Shown: one piece after another, positions 1 through 8,007 of the stretch | Numbering within the stretch: the first letter of the stretch is position 1 | Layout: every line of letters begins with the position of its first letter | NCBI GenBank assembly: GCA_011192005.1 | Contig: DUFB01000087.1 | Coordinates: 1-34,480 of the forward strand | Length of the DNA stretch: 34,480 nt | From: Dehalococcoidia bacterium | Lineage (GTDB): Bacteria; Chloroflexota; Dehalococcoidia; Dehalococcoidales; RBG-16-60-22 | Direction: 5' to 3' | Position numbers and translations under genes: made by a program | The notes under the pieces: generated by a model | What the model saw: the letters and a program-made list of their open reading frames with translations, nothing else | Told to the model about the DNA's origin: nothing | Databases searched by the model: none

Positions 1-294
1 GTGAAATTTACGTGCGGTAAATTTCCGGTACAGGAGATAGGAATAGTATTATATTTAACCTTTCGTATACGGATATCTTCGGCTCTATAATAATATTGAT
101 AACTCCGGCGTTTGTCAAAAAAATCAGTTAACAATACCTACCTATTTTGCAGGCATCACGGGCTTTTATCTGTAAGCCGGGTAAAAAAGAATGTCCGTAT
201 CAGTGACATACTGATGGAAGATACATTGGCTGGAAAACTGGTCTGCGGAATTTTGACTGTCCGAGGTATCTGCTACCCGGATATTGGGTCGGGT
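1..294. other. AT-rich intergenic stretch without a supported gene
   Basis: I see no convincing gene in this stretch. An open frame from 112 to 432 on the plus strand has no ribosome binding site, resembles no family and runs antisense into the HTH gene, so I left it out. The notable element is the inverted repeat at 3-25, listed separately. A TATAAT-like hexamer at 86-91 has no matching -35 box at a usual distance. Confidence 0.5.
3..25. repeat. Perfect 9-bp inverted repeat
   Basis: GAAATTTAC and GTAAATTTC flank the 5-nt spacer GTGCG. No T-run follows, so it looks more like a protein-binding operator than an intrinsic terminator. Any gene it serves could lie outside the window to the left. 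Confidence 0.5.
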
Positions 295-510
295 CTATTG
301 CTGGTTATTGTTGAGAAATTTGGCGATTTCTTCGGGCTTGAATTTACGGTCGCGGCGGTAGCCGAAACGGCATACTTTAATCAGTCCGCTATCGCTCCAG
401 TGTCTTACCGTATTGGGATGCACGTTCAGTAGTTGGGCAACCTCTGATACTGTCAGTAATCTGTTTGTTACCTTTAAATCTATTCCATTCCCCTTTGGCA
501 TCGCCGTCAT
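295..510 (-). CDS. Small helix-turn-helix (excisionase/MerR-like) DNA-binding protein
   Basis: This 71-residue protein is almost entirely one winged HTH of the excisionase/HTH_17 type. Residues about 19-42 (LLTVSEVAQLLNVHPNTVRH) form the helix-turn-helix, followed by a W-x-D/S-G-L-I segment and a basic RRDRKFKPEEI wing, as in BldC- and MerR-type readers. It is therefore probably a sequence-specific DNA-binding regulator, with no effector or enzymatic domain. It is transcribed away from the glycan locus beginning at 723 and could regulate that locus, but this is inferred from position only. A second ATG three codons in (501) is possible. A TATAAT hexamer lies only 8 nt before the first ATG, pointing to a leaderless message. 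The family is clear; the target is unknown. Confidence 0.8.
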   Translation of the reverse strand: MTAMPKGNGIDLKVTNRLLTVSEVAQLLNVHPNTVRHWSDSGLIKVCRFGYRRDRKFKPEEIAKFLNNNQQ

Positions 511-518
511 CCGCCTGA

Positions 519-524
519 ATTATA
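519..524 (-). promoter_or_regulatory. Putative -10 box (TATAAT) of the HTH gene
   Basis: Read on the minus strand, TATAAT ends 8 nt before the ATG at 510, so transcription would start at or next to the start codon. No good -35 match is seen at 16-18 bp. Confidence 0.35.
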
Positions 525-590
525 TGGTAACCTGCTATATTTTTACTTTTATTAATATTACTTAACAACATAGTGAATATGTAAAAGGTG

Positions 591-606
591 TGGGGGTAAT
601 CCCCCA
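591..606. repeat. Perfect 6-bp hairpin between the HTH gene and wecB
   Basis: TGGGGG and CCCCCA flank the loop TAAT. It lies between two divergent genes and upstream of the wecB promoter, so it ends neither gene. It could be an operator. The string TGGGGGTAATCC recurs at 9192-9203. Confidence 0.45.
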
Positions 607-667
607 TTTCCTGCGGGTGCTCCGTAAATTTTTCGTCCGTTTCCCGGCACGCCGTTTCTTTGAAATC

Positions 668-697
668 TTGACCCCCGTTACCCCCAGTCCTTATAAT
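668..697 (+). promoter_or_regulatory. Sigma70-type promoter of the glycan operon
   Basis: TTGACC (668-673), an 18-bp spacer and TATAAT (692-697) make a near-consensus promoter. Transcription would start near 704, just before the wecB ribosome binding site. The alternative wecB ATG at 696 lies inside the -10 box, which excludes it as the start. Confidence 0.65.
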
Positions 698-722
698 GAC
701 GACAAGGGAGCAAGGTGCAGCG

Positions 723-1805
723 ATGAAGATAGCCGTAATTCTGGGAACACGACCCGAAATCATAAAAATGTCACCGGTCATCCGGGAGCTGGGAAAAAGG
801 CAGATCGAGTTCTTCATTCTTCATACCGGCCAGCACTACTCCTATAACCTGGACAGGGTATTTATAGAGCAGCTTAATTTACCACCGGCCCGGCATAATC
901 TTGAGGTGGGGTCCGCGTCCCACGCTGAACAGACCGGTAAAATCCTGGCGGGGGTGGAAAAGGTGCTGCAGCAGGAGTGTCCCGATATTGTACTGGTTGA
1001 AGGTGATACCAATTCGACTCTCGCCGCGGCTCTGGCGTCGGTCAAGCTGAATATCAGGGTAGGGCATATCGAGGCCGGACTCAGAAGTTATGACAGGACT
1101 ATGCCCGAAGAGATAAACCGCGTCCTGGTTGACCACTGTGCCGACTTCCTGTTCATTCCCACCGAGAAGTCCAAAGCCATCCTGCGGAAAGAGGGCATAG
1201 ACGAGGATAAGTTGTACGTCACCGGTAATACCGTGGTTGATGCCGTCAAGCAGAATCTTAAAATATCAAAGAGCAAGGTCTCCGTTATTGATAAGCTGGG
1301 GGTGCAGTACAAGAAATACCTGCTGATGACGATACACCGCCAGGAGAATGTGGACTATCGCGCCAGGTTTGCGTCGATTCTTGAAGGCGTTATTAAAACC
1401 AGCACGACGCTTGATTTACCGGTGATATACCCCGTTCATCCCCGCGCCAGGAAAATGATGACGGAGTTCCGGCTCAGGCCCCGGTCGCGGCAGATTATCC
1501 TCACCGAGCCGGTGGATTTCCTCGAGTTTTTACAGCTTGAGAGTAATGCCCGGATGATACTTACCGATTCCGGCGGTGTCCAGGAGGAAGCCTGCATCCT
1601 CGGCGTTCCCTGCGTCACTCTGAGAGATAACACGGAAAGACCGGAGACTATTGATGTCGGTGCCAATACTCTGGCCGGTACCGTCCCCGATAAGATAGTA
1701 GAATGTAGTAAAATTATGATGGAGAGAGAAACGGGCTGGAATAATCCCTTCGGCGATGGTAAAGCCGCGGTAAGAATTATTGACATTGTGGAGGGGAAAG
1801 CATGA
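723..1805 (+). CDS. wecB: UDP-N-acetylglucosamine 2-epimerase (non-hydrolysing)
   Basis: Converts UDP-GlcNAc to UDP-ManNAc in the cytoplasm, the first step towards UDP-ManNAcA; the next enzyme, WecC, is two genes downstream. Family signatures run in order along the full 360 residues: GTRPEIIKMSP at the N-terminus, HTGQHYS, VEGDTNST, HIEAGLRS followed by MPEEINR, TGNTVVDAV, IHRQENV, YPVHPR, and LTDSGGVQEEA with the RDNTERPET loop near the C-terminus. Length is normal for the family. I start at 723 because AAGGTG lies 5 nt upstream, the conserved N-terminus begins there, and the earlier ATG at 696 is inside the -10 box. Its last 4 bp overlap the next gene (ATGA), indicating translational coupling. 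The hydrolysing type is less likely given the WecC partner. Confidence 0.93.
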   Translation: MKIAVILGTRPEIIKMSPVIRELGKRQIEFFILHTGQHYSYNLDRVFIEQLNLPPARHNLEVGSASHAEQTGKILAGVEKVLQQECPDIVLVEGDTNSTLAAALASVKLNIRVGHIEAGLRSYDRTMPEEINRVLVDHCADFLFIPTEKSKAILRKEGIDEDKLYVTGNTVVDAVKQNLKISKSKVSVIDKLGVQYKKYLLMTIHRQENVDYRARFASILEGVIKTSTTLDLPVIYPVHPRARKMMTEFRLRPRSRQIILTEPVDFLEFLQLESNARMILTDSGGVQEEACILGVPCVTLRDNTERPETIDVGANTLAGTVPDKIVECSKIMMERETGWNNPFGDGKAAVRIIDIVEGKA

Positions 1806-2716
1806 AAATCCTGGTTACCGGTGGCCTGGGGGCGGTAGGCAAGCCTCTGGCGGCTGAACTGGAAAAACGGGGCAATGAAGTCTGGACTGCCGATAGAGCG
1901 CACTCCGACGAACCCTATTACGTCAGATGTGATATCGGTGAATTCCGCCAAGTCGAGAACCTGCTCGGGAATATGGATTTCGACTTCGTTTATCATCTTG
2001 CCGCCGAGTTCGGACGCCGTAACGGCGAGGACCACTATGAAAACCTCTGGAGAACGAATGTCATCGGCACCAAGCACATCATTCGCCTGCAGGAGCGCCT
2101 CAAGTTCAGGATGGTTATTACCAGCAGTTCCGAGGTCTATGGTGATTACCGCCAGGTTATGGCTGAAGAGGTGATGGATAAAGTACCTGTCCGGCAGATG
2201 AACGATTACGCCATGACCAAGTGGGTCAACGAGATGCAGGTTCTTAACTCCGCCGACCAGTTCGGCACGGAAACAGTACGGGTCAGGCTCTTCAATACCT
2301 ACGGTCCCGGTGAGTATTTTTCACAGTACCGCAGCGCTATCTGCGTGTTCGTCTACCGCGCTCTTCATAACCTGCCCTACACCGTTTATACCAGGCACAA
2401 GCGCACCTCGTCCTATATTGATGATACTGTCAGGACGCTGGCTAACATCTATCAGAAGTTCAAACCCGGCACGGTATACAACATTGCCGGCAGCGAACTG
2501 CATGATATGAAGGAGTGTTCGGATATCATCCTGCATTATCTGGGTAAAAATGACAGCATGGTGGAATACAGGGACGAACAGCCGGGTACCACCATGTTCA
2601 AGAGGGTGGATGTTTCCCGGGCAATTAATGACCTGGGGCATAAGAGCATGGTAAGTCTGGAGGATGGAATCCCCAGGACTATCGAGTGGCAGAGAGGCGT
2701 ATACCTCGGTGACTAA
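1802..2716 (+). CDS. NAD-dependent epimerase/dehydratase (extended SDR)
   Basis: A 304-residue extended short-chain dehydrogenase acting on a nucleotide sugar. The Rossmann motif is VTGGLGAVGKPLA at residues about 5-17. The catalytic set is the SSSEVYG serine region plus Y-A-M-T-K (YxxxK) further on, and the sugar-binding half contains FNTYGPGEY and a TSSYIDDTV segment. Substrate and product cannot be told from sequence; 4-epimerase, 4,6-dehydratase and decarboxylase all share this fold. It sits between wecB and wecC, overlapping wecB by 4 bp and wecC by 8 bp, so it probably works on the same glycan precursors. Its codon use and spacing look like its neighbours. Confidence 0.85.
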   Translation: MKILVTGGLGAVGKPLAAELEKRGNEVWTADRAHSDEPYYVRCDIGEFRQVENLLGNMDFDFVYHLAAEFGRRNGEDHYENLWRTNVIGTKHIIRLQERLKFRMVITSSSEVYGDYRQVMAEEVMDKVPVRQMNDYAMTKWVNEMQVLNSADQFGTETVRVRLFNTYGPGEYFSQYRSAICVFVYRALHNLPYTVYTRHKRTSSYIDDTVRTLANIYQKFKPGTVYNIAGSELHDMKECSDIILHYLGKNDSMVEYRDEQPGTTMFKRVDVSRAINDLGHKSMVSLEDGIPRTIEWQRGVYLGD

Positions 2717-3941
2717 AAAAATCGTTGTCATGGGCACCGGGTATGTCGGCTTGCCGCTGGCTGTCATGCTGGCACGTGTCGGTTACGAGGTTATCGGCGT
2801 TGATATCGAGGAAAACATCGTCAATGCCATCAACGAGGGCGTCCTGCACCTCGCCGAAGAGGACATTAAAGAAATATTCAAAGAACCGGAGGTAAGGAAA
2901 AACCTCCGTGCCCGGAAGACTCCCTGTGAAGCGGATGTCTTTATCATCTCCGTCCCCACCCCCCTCGATGAGGAAAAACGGGTGGCTGACCTCTCCCAGG
3001 TTATCAACGCGGTAGAGTCTATCGTCCCTTACCTTCGACCCGGCAATCTGGTGATTGTCGAAAGTACCGTCCCCATGCTTACCTGCCGCAATATCATCGC
3101 TCCGCTGCTGGAAAAGGGCGGCATGAAAGTTGGTAAGGACATCTACCTCTGCCATTGCCCCGAGAGAATTCTCCCCGGGGAGGTCTTCGAGGAAATCGTC
3201 AATAACGACCGCGTTATCGGGGGACTCGATGAAAAAACGGCCGAGATGACCCGGGAAATCTACGCTTCCTTTGTTAAGGGCAATTTATATCTGACCGATG
3301 ACGTTACTGCGGAGATGGTAAAGCTCATGGAAAATACCAGCCGTGATGTTAGTATCGCCTTGGCTAACGAGTTCGCCGCCGTGGCTGAAAAACTCGGCGT
3401 GGATATTATGGAGGCCATCGAGCTGGCAAACAAGCATCCACGGGTGAATATCCTCAAGCCCGGCATCGGCGCCGGCGGACATTGTATTCCCGTCGACCCC
3501 TGGTTTATCAAGGAAGTCGACTCCGTAAATTCGCGCTTGATACACATCGCCCGTCAGATTAACGATGAAGTTCCGCTGAAAATCGCCGCCAAAATCGAGG
3601 ATGCCCTGAATGATATTAAAAACCCCAGGGTAATCGCTCTGGGCATCACCTATAAACCGGACACTTACGATATCAGGAACAGCCCGGCTTTGAAGATTAT
3701 CGATATTCTCAAGAACCGCGGTTATGATGTGACCCCTTATGACCCGCTAGTGGAAGGTTATGAGTATAGCTCGATAACTGAGGTGGCTAAAGATGCTGAT
3801 TGCCTCGTGGTGCTTGTGGAACACCGCACCATTAAAGAAGAACTCGCTCAAAAAGAAAATGAAATCAAACAGACCATGCGTCATCCCCTGATAATCAGGT
3901 TCTATCCTGAAACACGGAAGCACAGGAAAAATATCCGGTAA
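2709..3941 (+). CDS. wecC: UDP-N-acetyl-D-mannosamine dehydrogenase (UDP-ManNAc to UDP-ManNAcA)
   Basis: A 410-residue nucleotide-sugar 6-dehydrogenase that oxidises UDP-ManNAc to the uronic acid using two NAD+. It has the N-terminal GTGYVGLPLA Rossmann motif, the SVPTP and ESTVP segments, a central EMVKLMEN with the conserved Lys (about 205), and the catalytic Cys (about 259) in GAGGHCIPVDP, which is the WecC/WbpA-type form; Ugd-type enzymes have GGSCLPKD. The C-terminal domain has the TYKPDTYDIRNSPA motif. An ATG at 2664 opens the same frame, but I choose GTG at 2709: the protein then begins right at the Rossmann fold, GAGAGG lies upstream, and the overlap with the previous gene is only 8 bp. 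WecB close upstream supports ManNAc over glucose or GalNAc as substrate. Confidence 0.9.
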   Translation: MTKKIVVMGTGYVGLPLAVMLARVGYEVIGVDIEENIVNAINEGVLHLAEEDIKEIFKEPEVRKNLRARKTPCEADVFIISVPTPLDEEKRVADLSQVINAVESIVPYLRPGNLVIVESTVPMLTCRNIIAPLLEKGGMKVGKDIYLCHCPERILPGEVFEEIVNNDRVIGGLDEKTAEMTREIYASFVKGNLYLTDDVTAEMVKLMENTSRDVSIALANEFAAVAEKLGVDIMEAIELANKHPRVNILKPGIGAGGHCIPVDPWFIKEVDSVNSRLIHIARQINDEVPLKIAAKIEDALNDIKNPRVIALGITYKPDTYDIRNSPALKIIDILKNRGYDVTPYDPLVEGYEYSSITEVAKDADCLVVLVEHRTIKEELAQKENEIKQTMRHPLIIRFYPETRKHRKNIR

Positions 3942-3953
3942 AAAAACAGCGAC

Positions 3954-5402
3954 ATGAAGATAACTCTGCTCAATCCGCGGCTCAGGACCTGGAGTCCCAA
4001 TGTCTATGTCCCCCTCGGACTAGGCTATATCGCTGCATCTCTGGAACAGGCGGGACACGAAGTTGAAATTATCGACCTCAATGTCCGCCGTATCGGGGAT
4101 AACAAGCTGCGAAAAAAAGTTGCCGCTGCCGATATCATCGGCATCACCGGCATGATTACCGAGTACGAGACGCTGCTCGGACTGGTCGATTCTGTCAAGA
4201 AAGCCAATCCCGGAGCGAGGGTGGTCCTCGGAGGACCCCTCGTGACGGCGCTTCCCCGCAAGCTGCTCCAGGAATCCGCGGCCGACTTTGCCGTACTCGG
4301 CGAGGGTGAAAAAACGATAGTAGCACTGGTATCGGCTCTGGAAAACGGGGAAGACGTTGGCGGTATCAGGGGTATCGTTTTCCGGGCTGACGACCGGATT
4401 ACCGTCACCGAGCCCGCGGAGCCCATCGCCGATATGGATACCATCCCGTTCCCGGCCAGGCACCTGCTGGATATGGAACGCTACATCAAGGACCATTTCC
4501 AGAGTTTCGGTATAAAAATCAGGGGATTTGGCAGGATAAGGAGCACCAACCTGTTGTCGAGTCGGGGCTGCCCTTACAGTTGCACCTTCTGCTTCAAGGA
4601 CATGTGGGGTCGCAAATGGCGGGGCAGGAGCCCTCAGAACATCATCCGGGAAATGGAATCGCTGTATGACACCTATCGCGTCAACGGTTTCTTCTTCAAC
4701 GATGATACCTTCGTTCTTGACCGGGAGAGGGTTATGGAGTTCTGCCGGCAGCTTATCGAGAAGAAATTCAGGATAGTCTGGTACTGCAACGGACGAGTCA
4801 ATCTGATGACCGAGGAGATGCTGAGAGCGATGTACGAAGCTGGCTGCCGCTGTATCGCCTACGGCATCGAGTCGGGAAACCAACGGATACTCGATTCCAT
4901 GAAGAAGAACGAGACGCTTGATCAGGTGCGGGAGGTCATCGCCTGGACGAAGAAAGCGGGCATACATGTCACCGGTTATTTCATGCTCGGCATGCTCGGC
5001 GAGACCAGAGACACAATCCGTGAAACGATGGCTTTCGCCCGGGAACTCAGGCTCGATTTTCACGGTTTCTCGCTGACGACACCCATCCCCGGCACGGAAC
5101 TGTACGATTCCGCTCTGGCGGCGGGCTTGATATCCGGGGATAAAACCGATATCGGCGAATGGAGCCTCCACACCAATGCTAATCTCACCCGGGACTGCAC
5201 CGATGATGAGCTCGTGGACTTTTCCAACGAGGCTTTCCGGGAGTTTTACCTCAGAAAGAGGTTCGGGAAATACTATTTCTTAAATCCGGCGTTGCTTAAA
5301 GAACAGGTAAAGGTCATTGCCGCCCTGAGAAACTCCGAGCAGGCACGCGAACTGTTCAGTAAAGCCAGGGGGATTCTCAGGTCGTATCGGAAGAAGGTAT
5401 AA
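3954..5402 (+). CDS. B12-binding-domain radical SAM protein
   Basis: A 482-residue class-B-type radical SAM protein. Residues 1-140 form a cobalamin-binding-like Rossmann domain (NPRLRTWSPNVYVPLGLGYIA start, VVLGGPLVTALP, LGEGE), although no DxHxxG cobalamin ligand motif is seen. Residues about 200-400 form the radical SAM barrel with the 4Fe-4S motif at C206, C210 and C213 (RGCPYSCTFCF), then GIESGNQRILDSMKK and a TGYFMLGMLGET strand. Such proteins methylate or rearrange unactivated carbons or phosphinates, and many act in secondary metabolism, lipid or glycan tailoring. Here it lies 12 nt after wecC inside the glycan operon, so a sugar- or lipid-modifying role is reasonable but unproven. 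A hairpin follows its stop. Confidence 0.85.
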   Translation: MKITLLNPRLRTWSPNVYVPLGLGYIAASLEQAGHEVEIIDLNVRRIGDNKLRKKVAAADIIGITGMITEYETLLGLVDSVKKANPGARVVLGGPLVTALPRKLLQESAADFAVLGEGEKTIVALVSALENGEDVGGIRGIVFRADDRITVTEPAEPIADMDTIPFPARHLLDMERYIKDHFQSFGIKIRGFGRIRSTNLLSSRGCPYSCTFCFKDMWGRKWRGRSPQNIIREMESLYDTYRVNGFFFNDDTFVLDRERVMEFCRQLIEKKFRIVWYCNGRVNLMTEEMLRAMYEAGCRCIAYGIESGNQRILDSMKKNETLDQVREVIAWTKKAGIHVTGYFMLGMLGETRDTIRETMAFARELRLDFHGFSLTTPIPGTELYDSALAAGLISGDKTDIGEWSLHTNANLTRDCTDDELVDFSNEAFREFYLRKRFGKYYFLNPALLKEQVKVIAALRNSEQARELFSKARGILRSYRKKV

Positions 5403-5404
5403 TT

Positions 5405-5420
5405 AAGGGTTAGCACCCTT
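5405..5420 (+). repeat. 6-bp hairpin after the radical SAM gene
   Basis: AAGGGT and ACCCTT flank the loop TAGC, two bases after the radical SAM stop. No T-run follows, so it is a weak terminator candidate or an RNA 3'-end stabiliser. Its last bases overlap the putative -35 box of the next gene. Confidence 0.4.
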
Positions 5421-5447
5421 GTTACCGCTTAGTATCTATGACATAAT
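5419..5447 (+). promoter_or_regulatory. Putative internal promoter before the STT3 gene
   Basis: TTGTTA (5419-5424), a 17-bp spacer and CATAAT (5442-5447). Four of six and five of six consensus bases match. The about 100-nt gap here is one of the larger ones in the operon. Confidence 0.4.
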
Positions 5448-5501
5448 TTACCGAACCTGAAGAAACGGGAGGCAGCTTTCCGGGCAGCGTTAAAAACTGC
5501 T

Positions 5502-7910
5502 ATGAACAGACTCTCACCGAATATTTTCACCAGTATATTCATCACGCTCTTTTGCGCTCTGTCTTTTCTTATCCGGACCCTTCTCCCTTTTGATAAAGTA
5601 TTCACCGGTGACTGGATTAAATTCTCCAGCATTGATGCCTATTATCACATGTACCTCGTTGATAATCTGGCACGCAATTTCCCCCAGCTTACCGGCTTCA
5701 GCCCGTTTTTCATCTACCCGGATGGCGTAGCAGTCTCCGGTGCCCATTTTTACAACTGGCTGCTTGGTGGTATCGCCTGGATGGTCGGTCTGGGTTCTCC
5801 TTCCCAGTATGCTGTCGATATTGTCGGCGTCTATTTCCCGGCTATCCTGGGAGCACTTGTAGTAATCCCGGTATTCTTCATCGGCAGGGCTTTATTCAAT
5901 AAGTGGGTGGGTATCATCGCGGCTGCCCTTATTGCCATTATGCCCGGGGAGTTTCTGGGGAGGTCCATCCTCGGTTTCACTGACCAGCATATTGCCGAGG
6001 TATTGTTCAGCGTCGTCGCCGTCCTCTTTTTCGTTTTAGCGATAAAGCAGGCTCGTAAAAACGAGCTTACCCTTGGTAGCGTTCTCCAGCGCGACTGGCA
6101 GGTTATCCGCAGGCCGCTGATTTACGCCCTGCTATCCGGGCTGTTCCTGGGAATTTACCTTCTTACCTGGCAGGGTGGTCTTCTCTTTGTTTTCATTATC
6201 GCTTTGTATCTCGTGATCCAGTTCATCATCGACCACCTCAAACGCAAGTCCACCGAATATCTCGGAATTATCGGCTTTATCGTCTTTCTTTTTGCTGCCG
6301 TTATCTTCTTACCGTATTCACCCTCCCGCGATATTTCTCTGGCTATCATCGCGGCGTTGCTGGTTCCGCCCGTTCTCGCGATTATTTCCTGGTTTATCAG
6401 CCGCCGCAAGTTCAGGCCAGCATATTTCCCCGCTACGCTGGTAGTAATCGGTGTTGTGATTCTTGTAATTTTCGCTCTGGCTTCCCCCGGTCTTTTCGAT
6501 ACGATGACGGAGAGGTTTACCATTTTCAATCCCGGAGGGGCTGAAGCTGAGACAACCATAGAGATGCAGTCCTTCTTTACTTACGAAGGAGAATTCACCA
6601 TCGCCAAGGCCTGGGGCAACTTCACCACTGGATTTTTCCTTACCAGAGATTTTGCCATACCCGGTTTTGGGATCATCGCCTTTGTAATATTACTGTGGCT
6701 GTATATCCGCCGTCGTGGTGATGATAATCACTGGCTGCTGTTCATCATCTGGACCCTGGTGGTGCTGGTGGCTACTATCGGACAGCAGCGTTTTGCCTAT
6801 TACCTGGCGGTTAATATCGCCCTGCTTACCGCCTTTATTTCCTGGCAGATTATCTGGGTTGCCGGACTGAAAAAACTCATCAAAAGCCCTGAATCCGATG
6901 ATGATACGCCGGCCGATAGGAATGGTAAAAACAAACCGGCCAGAAAGGGAAGCCAGGCCTATGAACGTGGTTATCGAGTTGCTGGTGTATTTGTGGTTGC
7001 GGTAATGGTATTATTTTTAACGTTTTTCTGGAATGTTGAGAAAGCGGTATCCCAGGCTAAGCCTGCCCCGTACGCCCCTTCCGACGGCTGGCAGGAATCT
7101 CTCCTCTGGATGAGAGACAACACCCCCGAGCCCTTTGGCGACCCCGATGCCTATTATGCTCTTTACGAAAGACCTCCCGAGGGAAAATCGTTTGTCTATC
7201 CTGAGTCGGCGTACGGTGTAACGTCGTGGTGGGATTACGGGTACTGGATTACTCGTACAGCACAGCGTATCCCTAATACTAATCCATCAAAGGTCGGAAA
7301 CACTACTGAAATGGTGGCTGCCTACCTGCTGTCCACCGATGTGCCCCACAATCAGGAAACCCTGGATATAATGCATGAGTTCGATACCCGCTATGTCATG
7401 ATTGATTTTGCCATGACGGTATCCAAATTCCACGCCATTGCTAACTGGGCGGACGAGCCGCTGGAGCAGTATTACGAGGTTTATCTGGTCCCGTACGAAG
7501 GGAAATTAACCTCTAAAGTAATCTACTATCCGGAGTATTACCGGACCACCTGTGTCCGGCTGTTCCATTTTGGCGGTGAAGCTGTTACCGATGAAAAACC
7601 CGTGGTGATAGATTTTGATGAGGTACGCGGCGATGATGGGAGCATCTACAAGCGGATAACTAAAATTGCTACGTTTACCAGTTATGAGGAAGCCCTGGAA
7701 TACCTCGAGTCCGAGGATGTGGAAAACCGCCGGCTTGTCGGTCTCTATCCGTTCATCAGCCCCATACCGCTGGAAGCGATGGAAGACTACCGGTTGCTCT
7801 ATACGTCGATAGGTGAGGTAGCTCACTACGACATGGATTTAATACCGGAAGTTGAACCTATCCGATTGCTGCTCCCTGAAGTAAGGATATTCGAATATAT
7901 CGGTAACTAG
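5502..7910 (+). CDS. STT3/AglB-type oligosaccharyltransferase
   Basis: An 802-residue membrane enzyme predicted to transfer a lipid-linked oligosaccharide to Asn of N-X-S/T sites on the outer face of the membrane. The N-terminal half is a long run of hydrophobic segments. The first loop has an acidic metal/catalytic site (SSIDAYYH, D45); the second has FTDQHIAE (D161, H163, E166), matching the FTDHHxAE of STT3/AglB/PglB. The soluble C-terminal half has the diagnostic WWDYG sequon-binding motif at 576-580, and YVMIDFAM (D635-M638) resembles the archaeal DxxM variant of the DK motif. Length is nearer archaeal AglB than Campylobacter PglB. The start at 5502 is the only canonical one before TM1; the only strong SD-like string (GGGAGG) is 29 nt upstream, which is odd. 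Neighbours supply sugars, glycosyltransferases and a flippase. Confidence 0.9.
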   Translation: MNRLSPNIFTSIFITLFCALSFLIRTLLPFDKVFTGDWIKFSSIDAYYHMYLVDNLARNFPQLTGFSPFFIYPDGVAVSGAHFYNWLLGGIAWMVGLGSPSQYAVDIVGVYFPAILGALVVIPVFFIGRALFNKWVGIIAAALIAIMPGEFLGRSILGFTDQHIAEVLFSVVAVLFFVLAIKQARKNELTLGSVLQRDWQVIRRPLIYALLSGLFLGIYLLTWQGGLLFVFIIALYLVIQFIIDHLKRKSTEYLGIIGFIVFLFAAVIFLPYSPSRDISLAIIAALLVPPVLAIISWFISRRKFRPAYFPATLVVIGVVILVIFALASPGLFDTMTERFTIFNPGGAEAETTIEMQSFFTYEGEFTIAKAWGNFTTGFFLTRDFAIPGFGIIAFVILLWLYIRRRGDDNHWLLFIIWTLVVLVATIGQQRFAYYLAVNIALLTAFISWQIIWVAGLKKLIKSPESDDDTPADRNGKNKPARKGSQAYERGYRVAGVFVVAVMVLFLTFFWNVEKAVSQAKPAPYAPSDGWQESLLWMRDNTPEPFGDPDAYYALYERPPEGKSFVYPESAYGVTSWWDYGYWITRTAQRIPNTNPSKVGNTTEMVAAYLLSTDVPHNQETLDIMHEFDTRYVMIDFAMTVSKFHAIANWADEPLEQYYEVYLVPYEGKLTSKVIYYPEYYRTTCVRLFHFGGEAVTDEKPVVIDFDEVRGDDGSIYKRITKIATFTSYEEALEYLESEDVENRRLVGLYPFISPIPLEAMEDYRLLYTSIGEVAHYDMDLIPEVEPIRLLLPEVRIFEYIGN

Positions 7911-7991
7911 ATATTTGACGTTATGTTTCCAGGATTCCACTCGCGTTTCAGCCTGAGTCCCTCTGATATAATATGTGTTGGGGCTACCTTC

Positions 7992-8000
7992 TGGTATAAT
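7992..8000 (+). promoter_or_regulatory. Extended -10 box (TGGTATAAT) before the GT4 gene
   Basis: A TGnTATAAT extended -10 ends 7 nt before the ATG at 8008, so the transcript would begin at or next to the start codon. No -35 match is seen. It contains the alternative ATG at 7999. Confidence 0.4.
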
Positions 8001-8007
8001 GGTGAAA

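Noticed and set aside
112-432. 106-residue open frame on the plus strand
   Set aside because: No ribosome binding site, no family resemblance, and it runs antisense into the well-supported HTH gene.
4020-5171. 383-residue open frame antisense to the radical SAM gene
   Set aside because: The opposite strand has clear radical SAM motifs including the three Cys; the antisense frame has no recognisable domain and is a codon-bias shadow.
7967-7972. TATAAT before the GT4 gene as a promoter -10
   Set aside because: No -35 box at an acceptable distance; the extended -10 at 7992-8000 is better placed.
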